Notes: generated by a model from the letters alone, not told the origin. A stretch of DNA of 64,000 nucleotides from Actinomycetota bacterium (GCA_026393475.1 JAPLAA010000093.1:28067-92066); one strand, 5' to 3'. Positions 1-8,674 are shown, numbered from the stretch's first letter. A program made the numbers and translations.

Positions 1-720
1 GTGCTGGCGGTCCACTTCCCGCACTGGGTGAGTCCCGTCGCGATGGACATGGTCCGCCACCCCGGTGTCACCGGCGTGGTGAGCCGGATCGCCGGTGCCC
101 ACCTGCCCCACTGGGACGGCGCGATCAAGTGCTGCCAGTCGATGCTGTTCGTGAAGGGTCCCGACATGCCGGGCCAGGCATGGCATCAGGACGAGCGATA
201 CATCCCCACGAGGGATCGGTCGCTCGTCGGGGCGTGGATCGCGATCGACGACGCGACCATCGACAACGGATGCCTGTGGGTCGTGCCCGGCTCGCACCGC
301 AACGGCTACCTGTACCCGACGGCCGACCACGGTCGGCCCGACGAGTACGACTCGTCCGACCAGGCACAGGGTGTCGACGACGCCGACGGCATCGCGGTCG
401 AGGTCCCCGCCGGGTCGGTGGTGTTCTTCAACGGCTACCTGCTGCACCGCTCGCTCAAGAACCGCACGAACGGGTTCCGACGCGCCCTGGTCAACCACTA
501 CCTCAACGCCTGGTCGCTGCTCCCGTGGAGCGTTGCGCCGAGCGTGCCGGGCATGTCGCTGCCCACCCTCGACAACCGCGCCGTCGTGCCGATCGGCGAC
601 GACCCCTACGAGTGGAAGGGCCTCAGCACCCCACCCGAACGGTGCTTCCTCCGTCCGCTCCCGGGCCAGCCGTGGCCCGACGCCGACAGCACCGGTCAGC
701 TGAACAGTTCGAAGAGCTGA
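1..720 (+). CDS. Phytanoyl-CoA dioxygenase (PhyH) family protein, 5' end cut by the window
   Basis: The reading frame is open from the first base, so the true N-terminus is probably outside the window; family members are usually 40-80 residues longer. Known of the family: Fe(II)/2-oxoglutarate-dependent oxygenases with an HxD...H iron triad. Seen here: His62-Gln-Asp64 (in WHQDE), distal His149 (GYLLHRS), an Arg-rich stretch after it that could bind 2-oxoglutarate, and the usual VVPGSHR turn around residue 95. The substrate cannot be told; bacterial PhyH proteins act on many small molecules. Its 3' end overlaps the convergent LLM oxidoreductase gene by 25 bases. Confidence 0.8.
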   Translation: MLAVHFPHWVSPVAMDMVRHPGVTGVVSRIAGAHLPHWDGAIKCCQSMLFVKGPDMPGQAWHQDERYIPTRDRSLVGAWIAIDDATIDNGCLWVVPGSHRNGYLYPTADHGRPDEYDSSDQAQGVDDADGIAVEVPAGSVVFFNGYLLHRSLKNRTNGFRRALVNHYLNAWSLLPWSVAPSVPGMSLPTLDNRAVVPIGDDPYEWKGLSTPPERCFLRPLPGQPWPDADSTGQLNSSKS

Positions 721-1595
721 CCGATCGCGTGCAGTTGGCCGCCGCTCGTGCTCGACATGACGGCGATCGGCAGCACGCCGGTGTCGAACCACGCCTCCAG
801 CTGATCGCGCACCTCGATCGGTGAACCGGAGATGGTGCAGTCGTCGAGCCAGCGGTCGGTCATCAGTCCCGGGAGCGCATCGCGATCGCCTGCTGCCAGC
901 GCCGCCTCGATCGCCTCCATCTCCTCGGCGTAGCCGGCCTGCTTCCAGTAGTTCCGGTAGTTCGGCAGCACGATGTAGCCGCCGAGCGTGCGTCGGTGGA
1001 TGGCACGAGCAGCATCCCGATCGGCGTCGATGACGGTGGGCACCATGTTCGCCAACGAGAACGTGGCCCGGCGGTCGTCGGGGATGCGCGCCACCTGGGT
1101 GGGCATGTACGAGCGGGAGGCGTTCGCCCAGATCGCGCCGTCGCCCACCTCGAGCGCCAGGTCGAGCATCTTGTCGCGCAGCGTGGCGAGCAGGATCGGC
1201 GGCAGGGCACCGGAGGCGCGCTCGGCGGACCGGATGCCGTTCACGTAGGTGCGCATGTCGCCGAGCGGCTTGCCCGTGTCGATGCCGAGCCGGTCCATCG
1301 CCGGCGCATGGCTCACGCCGAGGCCGAGGCGGAACCGCCCGTTGCTCACCTCGGCGATGTGCCCGGCGGTGATCGCGACCTCGCCGAAGTGCGAGTGGTA
1401 GATCGGCTGGATGCTCGTCCAGAACGGAATCTCGTTCGTCACGTGGGCCAGCGAACCGCACAGCGCGAGGTTGCCGTTGATGCCGGGGCTGGCGAGCCCG
1501 GCAAAGCCCCGCCGGTCGGCCTCGGCGGCCACCTCGAGCAGGGCGTTCCGCTTGGTCGGGGTGCCGATGACGCTGAGTGCGGGAAGACGGGTCAT
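696..1595 (-). CDS. LLM class F420-dependent oxidoreductase
   Basis: A 299-aa luciferase-like monooxygenase-fold protein. The start is the ATG at 1593-1595 (MTRLPALSVIG), which sits 8 bases after a TACGGT hexamer; the frame stays open much further upstream but that part is the shadow of pimA. Seen: the TIM-barrel hallmarks of the family, including the GRFRLGLGVSH segment near residue 90 and a C-terminal GSPIEVRDQLEAWFDTGV segment. Known of the family: hydride transfer with F420 or FMN. Substrate unknown. It is divergent from pimA across 36 bases and convergent with the PhyH gene. Confidence 0.82.
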   Translation of the reverse strand: MTRLPALSVIGTPTKRNALLEVAAEADRRGFAGLASPGINGNLALCGSLAHVTNEIPFWTSIQPIYHSHFGEVAITAGHIAEVSNGRFRLGLGVSHAPAMDRLGIDTGKPLGDMRTYVNGIRSAERASGALPPILLATLRDKMLDLALEVGDGAIWANASRSYMPTQVARIPDDRRATFSLANMVPTVIDADRDAARAIHRRTLGGYIVLPNYRNYWKQAGYAEEMEAIEAALAAGDRDALPGLMTDRWLDDCTISGSPIEVRDQLEAWFDTGVLPIAVMSSTSGGQLHAIGQLFELFS

Positions 1596-1631
1596 GAGTG
1601 GGCACCGTACTCGGCGAGGTACCGTGGCCCG
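1596..1631. promoter_or_regulatory. Compact divergent promoter, LLM oxidoreductase / pimA
   Basis: Two TAnnnT hexamers point in opposite directions in a 36-base gap: TACGGT on the minus strand (1609 to 1604, 8 bases before the LLM ATG) and TACCGT on the plus strand (1620-1625, 6 bases before the pimA ATG). Both would give leaderless or nearly leaderless transcripts. No purine-rich ribosome site precedes either start. Confidence 0.55.
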
Positions 1632-2840
1632 ATGGGGAACGAGGCCGGCGACGTCACCACGACGCGCCGTCCAGGCCGCCTGCTCAGGGTGGGCATGGTG
1701 TGCCCGTACAGCCTGTCGGTCCCCGGCGGCGTCCAGGCCCAGGTCATGGGGCTCAGCCGCGAGCTGCGCCGCATGGGCATCGAAGTGCGCGTGCTCGCCC
1801 CGTGCGACGGCCCGCCGCCCGCCTCGTTCGTCACCCCGCTCGGCAACAGCCTGCCGACGGCGGTGAACGGGTCGATCGCGCCGCTCGCCCCCGACCCGGC
1901 CTGCCAGTTGCGCACCATCAGGGCGCTCACCGAGGAGGAGTTCGACGTGCTCCACCTCCACGAACCGTTCATCCCCGGGCCCACGCAGACCGCGACCCTG
2001 CTGCACACCGCCCCGATCATCGCCACGTTCCACTCGGCGGGGGAGAGCGCCGCCTACAAGTACCTGCGCCGCCCCGTGCTCGCCGCCAGCCATCGCCTGG
2101 CGCACCGCGTCGCGGTGTCGAAAGACGCGGAGGAACTGGTGAAGCGGTACATCGGCGGCGAGTACGAGATCCTGTTCAACGGTGTCGAGCTCGACGCGTA
2201 CACGACCACACCGCCACATCCGACCGACCGTCCCACCATCTTCTTCCTCGGCCGCCACGAGGAACGCAAGGGCCTCGACGTGCTCCTCGCCGCGATGCAG
2301 CAGCTGCCCGCCGACGTGCGCCTCTGGGTGGCCGGCACCGGGCCCGACACGCCCCGGCTGCAGGACGAGTACGCCCACGACCACCGTGTCGAATGGCTCG
2401 GGCGTGTCACCGACGCCGACAAGATCGCCCGGCTCAAGGGCGCGACGGTGTTCTGTGCCCCGTCCCTGCACGGCGAGTCCTTCGGCGTGGTGCTGGTCGA
2501 AGCGATGGCGGCCGACACGGCGATCGTGGCGAGCGGGCTCGACGGCTACCGCAACGTCGCGACCGACGGGGTCGACTCGGTGCTCGTCGAGCCGGGCGAC
2601 GTCGACGCGCTCGCCGGCGCGCTGCGACGGGTGCTCTACGACGACGGGCTGCGCCGCTCGCTCATCGCCGCCGGCGGGCCTCGGGCCGACCAGTTCTCGA
2701 TGCACCGCCTCGCCGAGCTGTACGCGGCCCACTACGAACGCATCGCAGCCGACCGCGAGGTGCGCCGCCGCATGCTCGACGACGCGCGAGAGCGACGTCG
2801 GGTGTCTCGTATGCTGGCCCGAGCCCTCGGGCGGCCGTGA
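1632..2840 (+). CDS. pimA: GT4 glycosyltransferase, PimA-like phosphatidylinositol mannosyltransferase
   Basis: A 402-aa GT-B fold enzyme. The N-terminal motif CPYSLSVPGGVQAQVMGL (about residues 19-36) is the PimA-type nucleotide/acceptor loop. The C-terminal donor domain shows FFLGRHEERKGLDVLL and the E-x7-E-type segment HGESFGVVLVEAMA. Known of PimA: GDP-mannose-dependent transfer of the first mannose to phosphatidyl-myo-inositol on the cytoplasmic membrane face, starting PIM synthesis. Assignment to PimA rather than another GT4 is by this motif only. The start ATG is exactly where a TACCGT box would initiate transcription; a longer open frame upstream is non-coding shadow. Confidence 0.78.
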   Translation: MGNEAGDVTTTRRPGRLLRVGMVCPYSLSVPGGVQAQVMGLSRELRRMGIEVRVLAPCDGPPPASFVTPLGNSLPTAVNGSIAPLAPDPACQLRTIRALTEEEFDVLHLHEPFIPGPTQTATLLHTAPIIATFHSAGESAAYKYLRRPVLAASHRLAHRVAVSKDAEELVKRYIGGEYEILFNGVELDAYTTTPPHPTDRPTIFFLGRHEERKGLDVLLAAMQQLPADVRLWVAGTGPDTPRLQDEYAHDHRVEWLGRVTDADKIARLKGATVFCAPSLHGESFGVVLVEAMAADTAIVASGLDGYRNVATDGVDSVLVEPGDVDALAGALRRVLYDDGLRRSLIAAGGPRADQFSMHRLAELYAAHYERIAADREVRRRMLDDARERRRVSRMLARALGRP

Positions 2841-2916
2841 GCCGTCCGCCCCACCGAGTAGCGCCTCCGGAACCCCGGAACGTGCACTCGCTGGGAACGA
2901 GAGAAGGTAGACCGAC

Positions 2917-3468
2917 ATGATCTGGATCGTCCTCGGCATCATCGCCCTGCTCGCGATCATCGCGATCGTCACCTACAACGGCCTGATCCGCAGCCGGAAC
3001 CAGGTGGAGAACGCGTGGTCGCAGATCGACGTGCAGCTCAAGCGGCGCATCGACCTCATCCCCAACCTGGTCGAGACCGTGAAGGCCTACGCGGCACACG
3101 AGCGCGAGACGCTCGACGCCGTCATCACGGCCCGCAACGCAGCGATGGCGGCCCCCTCGGGCGACCCGCACGCCCAGGCCGCAGCGGACGGTCAGATGGC
3201 CGGTGCGCTGCGCCAGCTGTTCGCACTCGGCGAGGCGTACCCCGACCTGAAGGCGAACCAGAACTTCCTGGCCCTGCAGGAGGAACTGAGCGCCACCGAG
3301 GGCCGGGTCGCCTACGCGCGGCAGTTCTACAACGACACCGTCCTGAACTACAACAACAAGCTCCAGGCGTTCCCGACGGTGATCTTCGCCAACCTGCTGA
3401 AGTTCGACAAGCGCGAGTACTTCGAGGCCGACGAGGCCGCTCGCGAGGTGCCCAAGATCGGGTTCTGA
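2917..3468 (+). CDS. lemA: LemA family protein
   Basis: A 183-aa protein of normal family length: one N-terminal membrane helix (residues 2-22, ILGIIALLAIIAIV type), then the LemA helical domain with RSRNQVENAWSQIDVQLKRR and RIDLIPNLVETVKAYAAHE and the later FLALQEELSATEGRVAYAR segment. Function is not firmly known for the family; the soluble domain is predicted outside the cell. Unlike many neighbours it has a clear purine-rich ribosome site (GAGAGAAGG) upstream of the ATG. It precedes htpX, a pairing seen widely in bacteria and suggestive of membrane-protein quality control. Confidence 0.9.
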   Translation: MIWIVLGIIALLAIIAIVTYNGLIRSRNQVENAWSQIDVQLKRRIDLIPNLVETVKAYAAHERETLDAVITARNAAMAAPSGDPHAQAAADGQMAGALRQLFALGEAYPDLKANQNFLALQEELSATEGRVAYARQFYNDTVLNYNNKLQAFPTVIFANLLKFDKREYFEADEAAREVPKIGF

Positions 3469-3557
3469 CCCCCTCGGCAGGCCAGCGATCAGGCCCACTG
3501 CCAGGGTGTTCTCCCACCCGCGCGGGGGAGTGCCGGTGCACTGACGGCCCGCGCCGT

Positions 3558-3563
3558 TACCCT
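3558..3563 (+). promoter_or_regulatory. -10-like box TACCCT before htpX
   Basis: TACCCT lies 10 bases before the htpX ATG, predicting a transcript with a leader of only about 3-4 bases. No -35 consensus is obvious. Confidence 0.4.
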
Positions 3564-3573
3564 GTCGTCCGTC

Positions 3574-4479
3574 ATGTTCGAACTCATCCGAGCCAATCGG
3601 CGGCGCAGCATCCTGCTGGTCGCCGGTTTCGTCGCCTTCCTCGCGCTCGTCGGCGCTGCCATCGGCGCACTCACCGGCTACGGCCTGTGGGGCACGATCA
3701 TCGCCCTCGTCATCTCGGGCGGCATCGCGTTCGCGTCGTACTGGAAGGCCGACGCCATCGCCCTGGCCGTCAGCCGCGCCCACCCCGCCGACCCCGAGCA
3801 GTACCAGCGGCTGCACAACCTCGTCGAGGGACTGTGCATCGCGAGTGGCCTGCCCAAGCCGCGCATCTACGTCGTCGACGACCCGGCCCCCAACGCGTTC
3901 GCCACGGGCCGCAACCCCCGCCACGCGGCGGTCGCCGTCACCACCGGTCTGCTCGAGAAGCTCAATCGGGTCGAGCTCGAAGGCGTCCTCGCCCACGAGC
4001 TGTCGCACATCCGCAACTACGACATCCTCGTCAGCACGCTCGCCGTCACCCTCGTCGGCGCGGTCGCGCTGCTCACCGACACCGCCATCCGACTGATGTG
4101 GTGGAACGGTGGCCGCGTGCCCCGCGACGGAGACCGTGCCGACGGCAACAACCCGCTCGCGTACCTCGGCTTCGCCCTGCTGATCTTCGCCCCCATCCTC
4201 GCCAAGGCGATGCAGGCCACGATCAGTCGCCAGCGCGAGACGCTCGCCGACGTGAGTGCCTGTCAGATGACCCGCTATCCGCCGGGCCTCATCGCCGCAC
4301 TCGAGAAGCTCCGTGACGACACCACCGTCACCCATTCGGCCTCCACGGCCACCGCACACATGTGGATCGAGCAGCCCATGGCCGGTGTCGGCGACAAGGG
4401 CAAGCTCGGCGGGATCCACCGCATGTTCGACACCCACCCGCCGCTCGAAGAGCGCATCGCCTTGTTGAGGGAACTGTGA
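3574..4479 (+). CDS. htpX: M48 family zinc metalloprotease HtpX
   Basis: A 301-aa membrane protease. Two N-terminal membrane helices (about residues 12-33 and 37-57) precede the catalytic domain with the zinc motif His141-Glu142-Leu-Ser-His145 and a downstream glutamate region in the RQRETLADVSA segment (ETLAD; the third zinc ligand). A hydrophobic segment near residues 155-170 and another near 200-212 fit the HtpX topology. Known role: degradation of damaged membrane proteins. The stop overlaps the GTG start of the DUF3048 gene, so the two are probably translated together. Confidence 0.93.
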   Translation: MFELIRANRRRSILLVAGFVAFLALVGAAIGALTGYGLWGTIIALVISGGIAFASYWKADAIALAVSRAHPADPEQYQRLHNLVEGLCIASGLPKPRIYVVDDPAPNAFATGRNPRHAAVAVTTGLLEKLNRVELEGVLAHELSHIRNYDILVSTLAVTLVGAVALLTDTAIRLMWWNGGRVPRDGDRADGNNPLAYLGFALLIFAPILAKAMQATISRQRETLADVSACQMTRYPPGLIAALEKLRDDTTVTHSASTATAHMWIEQPMAGVGDKGKLGGIHRMFDTHPPLEERIALLREL

Positions 4480-5603
4480 CCCCATCGCACACCCGCTCCA
4501 CCAGTACCCGCCGCAGCACCCGTCTCGGCGCCGGCTTCCTGCTCGCCGCTCTCGCGCTCGCCGCGTGCGGCGGTGGCGACGACGAGGCCGCCCCGACCAC
4601 CTCGGCCGCTCCGGTCCCCGAGACCACCGAGGCCGTCACCACCACCGAGGCCACCGTGCCGGAGACCACCGAGGCCGAGTCGACGGAGACCACCGAGGGC
4701 GACGAGGCCGAGGCCGGTCCCGTCATGCCGCTCACCGGTCTGCCGATCGACGACGAGATCGTGGCGGCCCGTCCAGCGATGGTCGTCAAGATCGACAACC
4801 ACCCGCAGGCGCGACCCCAGTTCGGCATCAACGGCGCCGACATCGTGTTCGAGGAGAACGTCGAGAACCTCACCCGGTTCGCCGCCGTGTTCCACACGAA
4901 CGCGCCGGCCAAGGTCGGCCCCATCCGGTCCGGACGTACCCAGGACGTCGACCTGCTGGGTTCGTACACTCAGCCGCTGTTCGTCTGGAGCGGTGGCAAC
5001 CCCAACGTCACCCGGGCGATCAACGACAGCGACCTCATCAGTCTGAGCCCCACCACCACCCGCAACACCGGCTTCTTCCGTGACCGCCGCGGCAACGAGG
5101 ACTCCGAGCACACGCTGTACGGCGACGCCGGCACGTTCTACGAGGCGTTCACGCCGATCTTCAACCCGCCGCCGGCGCAGCAGTTCACCTACCGCGAGCC
5201 CGACGAGGCGTTCAACGGCGAGACGTCGACCGGCGTCGAACTCGAGATGGACGGCGTCGACGTCACCTGGACCTGGGACAAGAAGACGGCGACCTATCTG
5301 CGCGAGCAGGACGGCAAGGCGCACGAGACCGACTTCGGTCAGGTGAACGCGGTCAACGTGGTCGTGCTCGAGGTCGACTACCGACCGAGCCCCGCCGACT
5401 CGCGCAGCCCCGAGGCCCAGACCATCGGGACGGGCACGGCCCATGTGTTCACCGGCGGCGTGCTGATCACCGGCACCTGGACCCGCAACGACCGCACCGA
5501 GACGTTCACCCTCGCCGACGAGAACGGTTCGGTCATCGCGCTCACCCCGGGCCGCACCTGGGTCGAGTTGCCCCGCGTGGGCAACACCGTCCCGCTGACC
5601 TGA
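4476..5603 (+). CDS. DUF3048 (YerB-like) lipoprotein
   Basis: The GTG at 4476 overlaps the htpX stop by 4 bases; starting here gives 375 aa with a proper lipoprotein signal: Arg-rich n-region, hydrophobic core, and lipobox LALAAC with Cys about residue 30. A Thr/Glu-rich linker (about residues 38-85) is followed by the DUF3048 domain, recognisable by PLTGLPIDDE, RPAMVVKIDNHPQARPQ, GADIVFEENVENLTRFAAVF and KVGPIRSGRTQDVDLL. No enzymatic function is established for this family; it is expected on the outer face of the membrane. Confidence 0.88.
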   Translation: MTPSHTRSTSTRRSTRLGAGFLLAALALAACGGGDDEAAPTTSAAPVPETTEAVTTTEATVPETTEAESTETTEGDEAEAGPVMPLTGLPIDDEIVAARPAMVVKIDNHPQARPQFGINGADIVFEENVENLTRFAAVFHTNAPAKVGPIRSGRTQDVDLLGSYTQPLFVWSGGNPNVTRAINDSDLISLSPTTTRNTGFFRDRRGNEDSEHTLYGDAGTFYEAFTPIFNPPPAQQFTYREPDEAFNGETSTGVELEMDGVDVTWTWDKKTATYLREQDGKAHETDFGQVNAVNVVVLEVDYRPSPADSRSPEAQTIGTGTAHVFTGGVLITGTWTRNDRTETFTLADENGSVIALTPGRTWVELPRVGNTVPLT

Positions 5604-5695
5604 CCCCCACGGCCGTCGGCCGGTGAATCCGTCCTGTTACCGGTGGCACCATCATGCGTCGGTGATCGGCTGTGGGTCGCCACAGCCCGCCCGGA

Positions 5696-5701
5696 TACGA
5701 T
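5696..5701 (+). promoter_or_regulatory. -10-like box TACGAT that decides the pdxS start
   Basis: TACGAT overlaps an upstream in-frame ATG (5700) and lies 7 bases before the second ATG (5709). If it is a -10 element, transcription starts at about 5708-5709 and only the second ATG can be used. Confidence 0.45.
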
Positions 5702-5708
5702 GACCGCC

Positions 5709-6626
5709 ATGAGTTCGACCTCGTCCGATTCCTCACCCGCCGGCCCTGCTGGATCGAAGGGCACGTACCGCGTCAAGCGTGGTCTGGCCGAGATGATGAA
5801 GGGTGGCGTCATCATGGACGTCGTCACCCCCGATCAGGCGAAGATCGCCGAGGACTCCGGCGCCTGCGCCGTCATGGCGCTCGAGCGGGTGCCGGCCGAC
5901 ATCCGTCGCGACGGCGGCGTGGCCCGCATGAGCGATCCGGAGATGATCGAGGGCATCAAGGCCGCTGTCACCATCCCCGTGATGGCCAAGGCCCGCATCG
6001 GTCACTTCGTCGAGGCGCAGATCCTCGAGGCCCTGGGCGTCGACTACATCGACGAGAGCGAAGTGCTCACCCCGGCCGACGAGACGCACCACATCGACAA
6101 GTTCGCGTTCACCGTTCCGTTCGTGTGCGGCGCCACCAACCTCGGTGAGGCGCTTCGCCGCATCAGCGAGGGCGCGTGCATGATCCGCTCGAAGGGCGAG
6201 GCCGGCACCGGCAACATCGTCGAAGCCGTGCGCCACCTGCGCAACATCATCGGCGACATCCGCAAGATCACCCAGGCCGACTCGGCCGAGCTGTTCCAGT
6301 GGGCGAAGTCGCTGCAGGCCCCGCTGCCGCTCGTGCAGGAGATCGCCGAGACCGGCTGGCTGCCCGTGCCGCTGTTCTGCGCCGGTGGCATCGCCACCCC
6401 GGCCGACGCCGCGCTCGCGATGCAGCTCGGTGCCGAGGCCGTGTTCGTCGGCTCGGGCATCTTCAAGAGCGACGACCCGATGCCGCGTGCCAAGGCGATC
6501 GTCGAGGCCACCACGCACTTCCGCGATCCGCACATCCTCGCCAAGGTCAGCCGCGGTCTCGGCGCGCCGATGACCGGCATCGGCATGGACGAGATCAACC
6601 AGCGGTACGCAGAGCGCGGTTGGTGA
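5709..6626 (+). CDS. pdxS: Pyridoxal 5'-phosphate synthase subunit PdxS
   Basis: A 305-aa (beta/alpha)8 enzyme, the synthase half of the two-subunit PLP synthase; it condenses ribose 5-phosphate, glyceraldehyde 3-phosphate and ammonia delivered by PdxT. Seen: [17 protein letters not shown], the [21 protein letters not shown] stretch, [14 protein letters not shown] with the catalytic lysine, and the phosphate loops GEAGTGN and [13 protein letters not shown]. The ATG at 5700 is in frame but lies inside the likely -10 box, so 5709 is preferred. pdxT follows 38 bases later. Confidence 0.97.
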   Translation: MSSTSSDSSPAGPAGSKGTYRVKRGLAEMMKGGVIMDVVTPDQAKIAEDSGACAVMALERVPADIRRDGGVARMSDPEMIEGIKAAVTIPVMAKARIGHFVEAQILEALGVDYIDESEVLTPADETHHIDKFAFTVPFVCGATNLGEALRRISEGACMIRSKGEAGTGNIVEAVRHLRNIIGDIRKITQADSAELFQWAKSLQAPLPLVQEIAETGWLPVPLFCAGGIATPADAALAMQLGAEAVFVGSGIFKSDDPMPRAKAIVEATTHFRDPHILAKVSRGLGAPMTGIGMDEINQRYAERGW

Positions 6627-6664
6627 GTCGATCGTGACGAGCTCGGCAGGGGAGCGGCCCCCAG

Positions 6665-7330
6665 GTGGACCCTCACTCGTCTGTTCCGTCGCGCCCCGAC
6701 GCGCCCGGTTCTCCCGGCACGTCTGACGCTGCTGCCCCGCCCACGGTCGGGGTCCTCGCCCTCCAGGGTGCGTTCGACGCGCACCAGCGCATGCTCGAAC
6801 AGCTCGGTGCCGTCACCCGACAGGTCCGCACGCCGGCCGACCTCGCCGCGGTCGATGCACTCGTGATGCCGGGGGGCGAGAGCACCACGATGTCGCGGCT
6901 GCTCGACACCGCCGGACTGTTCGATCCGTTGGCGGTCCGTCTGGCGGCGGGCATGCCGGTGCTCGGCACCTGTGCCGGCATGATCCTGCTCGCCGACCAG
7001 GTGCTCGACGGTCGGCCCGATCAGCGCAGCTTCGGCGTGATCGATCTGTCGGTCCGGCGCAACGGCTACGGCCGCCAGGTCGACAGCTTCGAGGCCGACG
7101 TCGTCGTCGCCGGTCTCGACGACCCGTTCCACGTCGTGTTCATCCGGGCGCCGAAGGTCGAGCGCACGGGCGGCGCGGTCGAGGTGCTGGCGAGCCACGG
7201 CGGCGTGCCGGTGCTCGCCCGGCAGGGGCATGTGCTCGTCGCCTCGTTCCATCCGGAACTCACGAGCGATCGTCGCGTGCACGCGATGTTCCTCGACATG
7301 GTCCATACTTCCGCGGCCACCGCCGCCTGA
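6665..7330 (+). CDS. pdxT: Pyridoxal 5'-phosphate synthase glutaminase subunit PdxT
   Basis: A class-I-like glutamine amidotransferase subunit of 221 aa that feeds ammonia to PdxS. The GVLALQGAFDAH start of the domain is at about residue 29; the PGGESTTM motif, the nucleophile Cys in LGTCAGMIL and the His/Glu pair in SFHPEL complete the triad. The Pro/Ser/Ala-rich first 28 residues are unusual for the family and may mean translation really starts nearer residue 25; a purine stretch (AGGGGAG, about 6648-6654) supports the GTG at 6665 only weakly. Confidence 0.95.
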   Translation: MDPHSSVPSRPDAPGSPGTSDAAAPPTVGVLALQGAFDAHQRMLEQLGAVTRQVRTPADLAAVDALVMPGGESTTMSRLLDTAGLFDPLAVRLAAGMPVLGTCAGMILLADQVLDGRPDQRSFGVIDLSVRRNGYGRQVDSFEADVVVAGLDDPFHVVFIRAPKVERTGGAVEVLASHGGVPVLARQGHVLVASFHPELTSDRRVHAMFLDMVHTSAATAA

Positions 7331-7351
7331 GCGACGTCGTCACGTCGCTCA
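7328..7351 (+). terminator. Perfect 10-bp hairpin overlapping the pdxT stop codon
   Basis: TGAGCGACGT and its reverse complement ACGTCGCTCA flank a CGTC loop; the first three bases are the pdxT stop. There is no T-tract, so it may be a factor-assisted terminator, an RNA-stability element or an attenuator between pdxT and yebC. Confidence 0.5.
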
Positions 7352-7371
7352 GCTCACACACGGAGACAGAG

Positions 7372-8112
7372 ATGTCCGGTCACTCCAAATGGGCAACGAT
7401 CAAGCACAAGAAGGGCGCCGCTGACGCCAAGCGCGCCAAGATCTTCGCCAAGCTCGCCCGTCAGCTCGAGGTCGCCGCCCGCGACGGCGGCGGTGATCCC
7501 TCCACCAACGCCACGCTGCGCACCCAGGTGCTCAAGGCGAAGGCGGCGTCGATGAACAACGATCTGATCGATCGTGCCATCAAGCGTGGCACGGGCCAGA
7601 ACGACGGCGGCAGCTACGAGAACATCACCTATGAGGGCTATGCGCCCGGTGGTGTCGGCCTGCTCATCGACGTGCTCACCGACAACCGCAATCGCAGCAG
7701 CGCCGACGTGCGCAACATCTTCTCCAAGCTCGGCGGGTCGCTCGCCGAGCCCGGTGCCGTCGGCTGGCAGTTCAGCCGCAAGGGCGTCATCCTCGCGACC
7801 GGCGGCGAGGACGAGGTGATGATGGCCGCCCTCGAGGCCGGTGCCGAGGACGTCGCCGCAGACGGCGAGGGTTTCCGCATCACCTGTCAACCGTCCGACG
7901 TGTACGACGTGCGCGATGCGCTCGAAGCCGCCGGGGTGACGGTGGTGTCGGCGGAGTCGACGATGGTGTCGTCGACGGTGATCGAGGTGACCGATCTCGA
8001 CGACGCGAAGAAGATCCTCCGCATCGTCGACGCACTCGAGGACAACGACGACGTCCAGGACGTGTACGGCAACTTCGACATCAGCGAAGAGATCATGGAA
8101 GCGGTCGGCTGA
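7372..8112 (+). CDS. yebC: YebC/PmpR family DNA-binding / translation-associated protein
   Basis: A 246-aa protein of standard length with the diagnostic start MSGHSKWATIKHKKGA and the LKAKAASMNNDLIDRAIKRG and YEGYAPGGVGLLIDVLTDN segments. Known of the family: called transcriptional regulators, with more recent evidence that members assist translation of difficult peptide sequences. In many actinobacteria it lies directly before ruvCAB; here bcp is inserted. Its stop shares one base with the bcp ATG. The upstream GGAGACAGAG is a good ribosome site. Confidence 0.97.
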   Translation: MSGHSKWATIKHKKGAADAKRAKIFAKLARQLEVAARDGGGDPSTNATLRTQVLKAKAASMNNDLIDRAIKRGTGQNDGGSYENITYEGYAPGGVGLLIDVLTDNRNRSSADVRNIFSKLGGSLAEPGAVGWQFSRKGVILATGGEDEVMMAALEAGAEDVAADGEGFRITCQPSDVYDVRDALEAAGVTVVSAESTMVSSTVIEVTDLDDAKKILRIVDALEDNDDVQDVYGNFDISEEIMEAVG

Positions 8113-8564
8113 TGAGCATCGGTGTGGGCGACCGTGCGCCCGATTTCACGCTCCCCAGCACCGGCGGCACCCAGGTGTCGCTCGACGACTTCGCCGGGCG
8201 ACCGGTGGTGCTGGTCTTCTACCCGGGTGACGACACCCCGGTGTGCACCAAGCAACTCAACAGCTACAACGACGACCTGGCCCAGTTCGAGGCGCTCGAC
8301 GCGCAGGTGCTCGGCATCTCGGCCCAGGGGATCGAGAGCCACGAGAAGTTCTCCGGGAAGCACGGGTTCAAGTTCCCCCTGCTGGCCGACACCGACAAGA
8401 AGGTCGCCGGCCTCTACGGCACCCTCGGCCCGATCGGCTTCCCCCGGCGGAGCGTCTTCATCATCGATGCGACCGGTGTGGTGCGCTACGCCCATCGTGC
8501 GATCGCCGGACTCACCTATCGCCCGGTGAGCGAGCTCGTCGAGGTGCTCCAGAAGCTCGCCTGA
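8112..8564 (+). CDS. Bcp-type (AhpC/TSA family) peroxiredoxin
   Basis: A 150-aa thioredoxin-fold peroxidase. The peroxidatic Cys45 lies in DTPVCTKQ. A classical Bcp resolving Cys five residues later is absent (Asn50), and I see no other Cys, so it should act as a 1-Cys peroxiredoxin needing an external thiol. Start ATG overlaps the yebC stop by one base (translational coupling). Likely role: removal of hydrogen peroxide and organic peroxides in the cytoplasm. Confidence 0.9.
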   Translation: MSIGVGDRAPDFTLPSTGGTQVSLDDFAGRPVVLVFYPGDDTPVCTKQLNSYNDDLAQFEALDAQVLGISAQGIESHEKFSGKHGFKFPLLADTDKKVAGLYGTLGPIGFPRRSVFIIDATGVVRYAHRAIAGLTYRPVSELVEVLQKLA

Positions 8565-8607
8565 CCGGCAGGTGCGCACAAGACGCGCCCCGGCGGGCGA
8601 GCACTGC

Positions 8608-8613
8608 TAGCGT
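8608..8613 (+). promoter_or_regulatory. -10-like box TAGCGT before the ruvC leader ORF
   Basis: TAGCGT is 7 bases before a GTG codon at 8621 that opens a 17-codon reading frame ending on the ruvC start codon. It would drive the ruvCAB operon. Confidence 0.4.
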
Positions 8614-8620
8614 CGTACGC

Positions 8621-8674
8621 GTGTTCGCCCAGGCCGTGTCTCCGTTGGTGCCGCCGCACCGGTGTGATCGATGA
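8621..8674 (+). CDS. Putative 17-aa leaderless leader peptide coupled to ruvC
   Basis: A GTG start placed 7 bases after a TAGCGT box opens a frame of 17 codons (VFAQAVSPLVPPHRCDR) whose TGA overlaps the ruvC ATG as ATGA. No known peptide family. The arrangement fits a leaderless upstream ORF that brings ribosomes to ruvC, which lacks a clear ribosome site of its own. It could be chance; the support is the combined position of promoter, start and stop. Confidence 0.35.
   Translation: MFAQAVSPLVPPHRCDR

Noticed and set aside
1598..2972. Upstream extension of the minus-strand LLM frame
   Set aside because: The domain starts at the ATG at 1595; the extension lies antisense to pimA and has no pattern.
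5643..5708. Longer N-terminus for PdxS
   Set aside because: Residues upstream of 5709 do not match the family and the region contains the likely -10 box.
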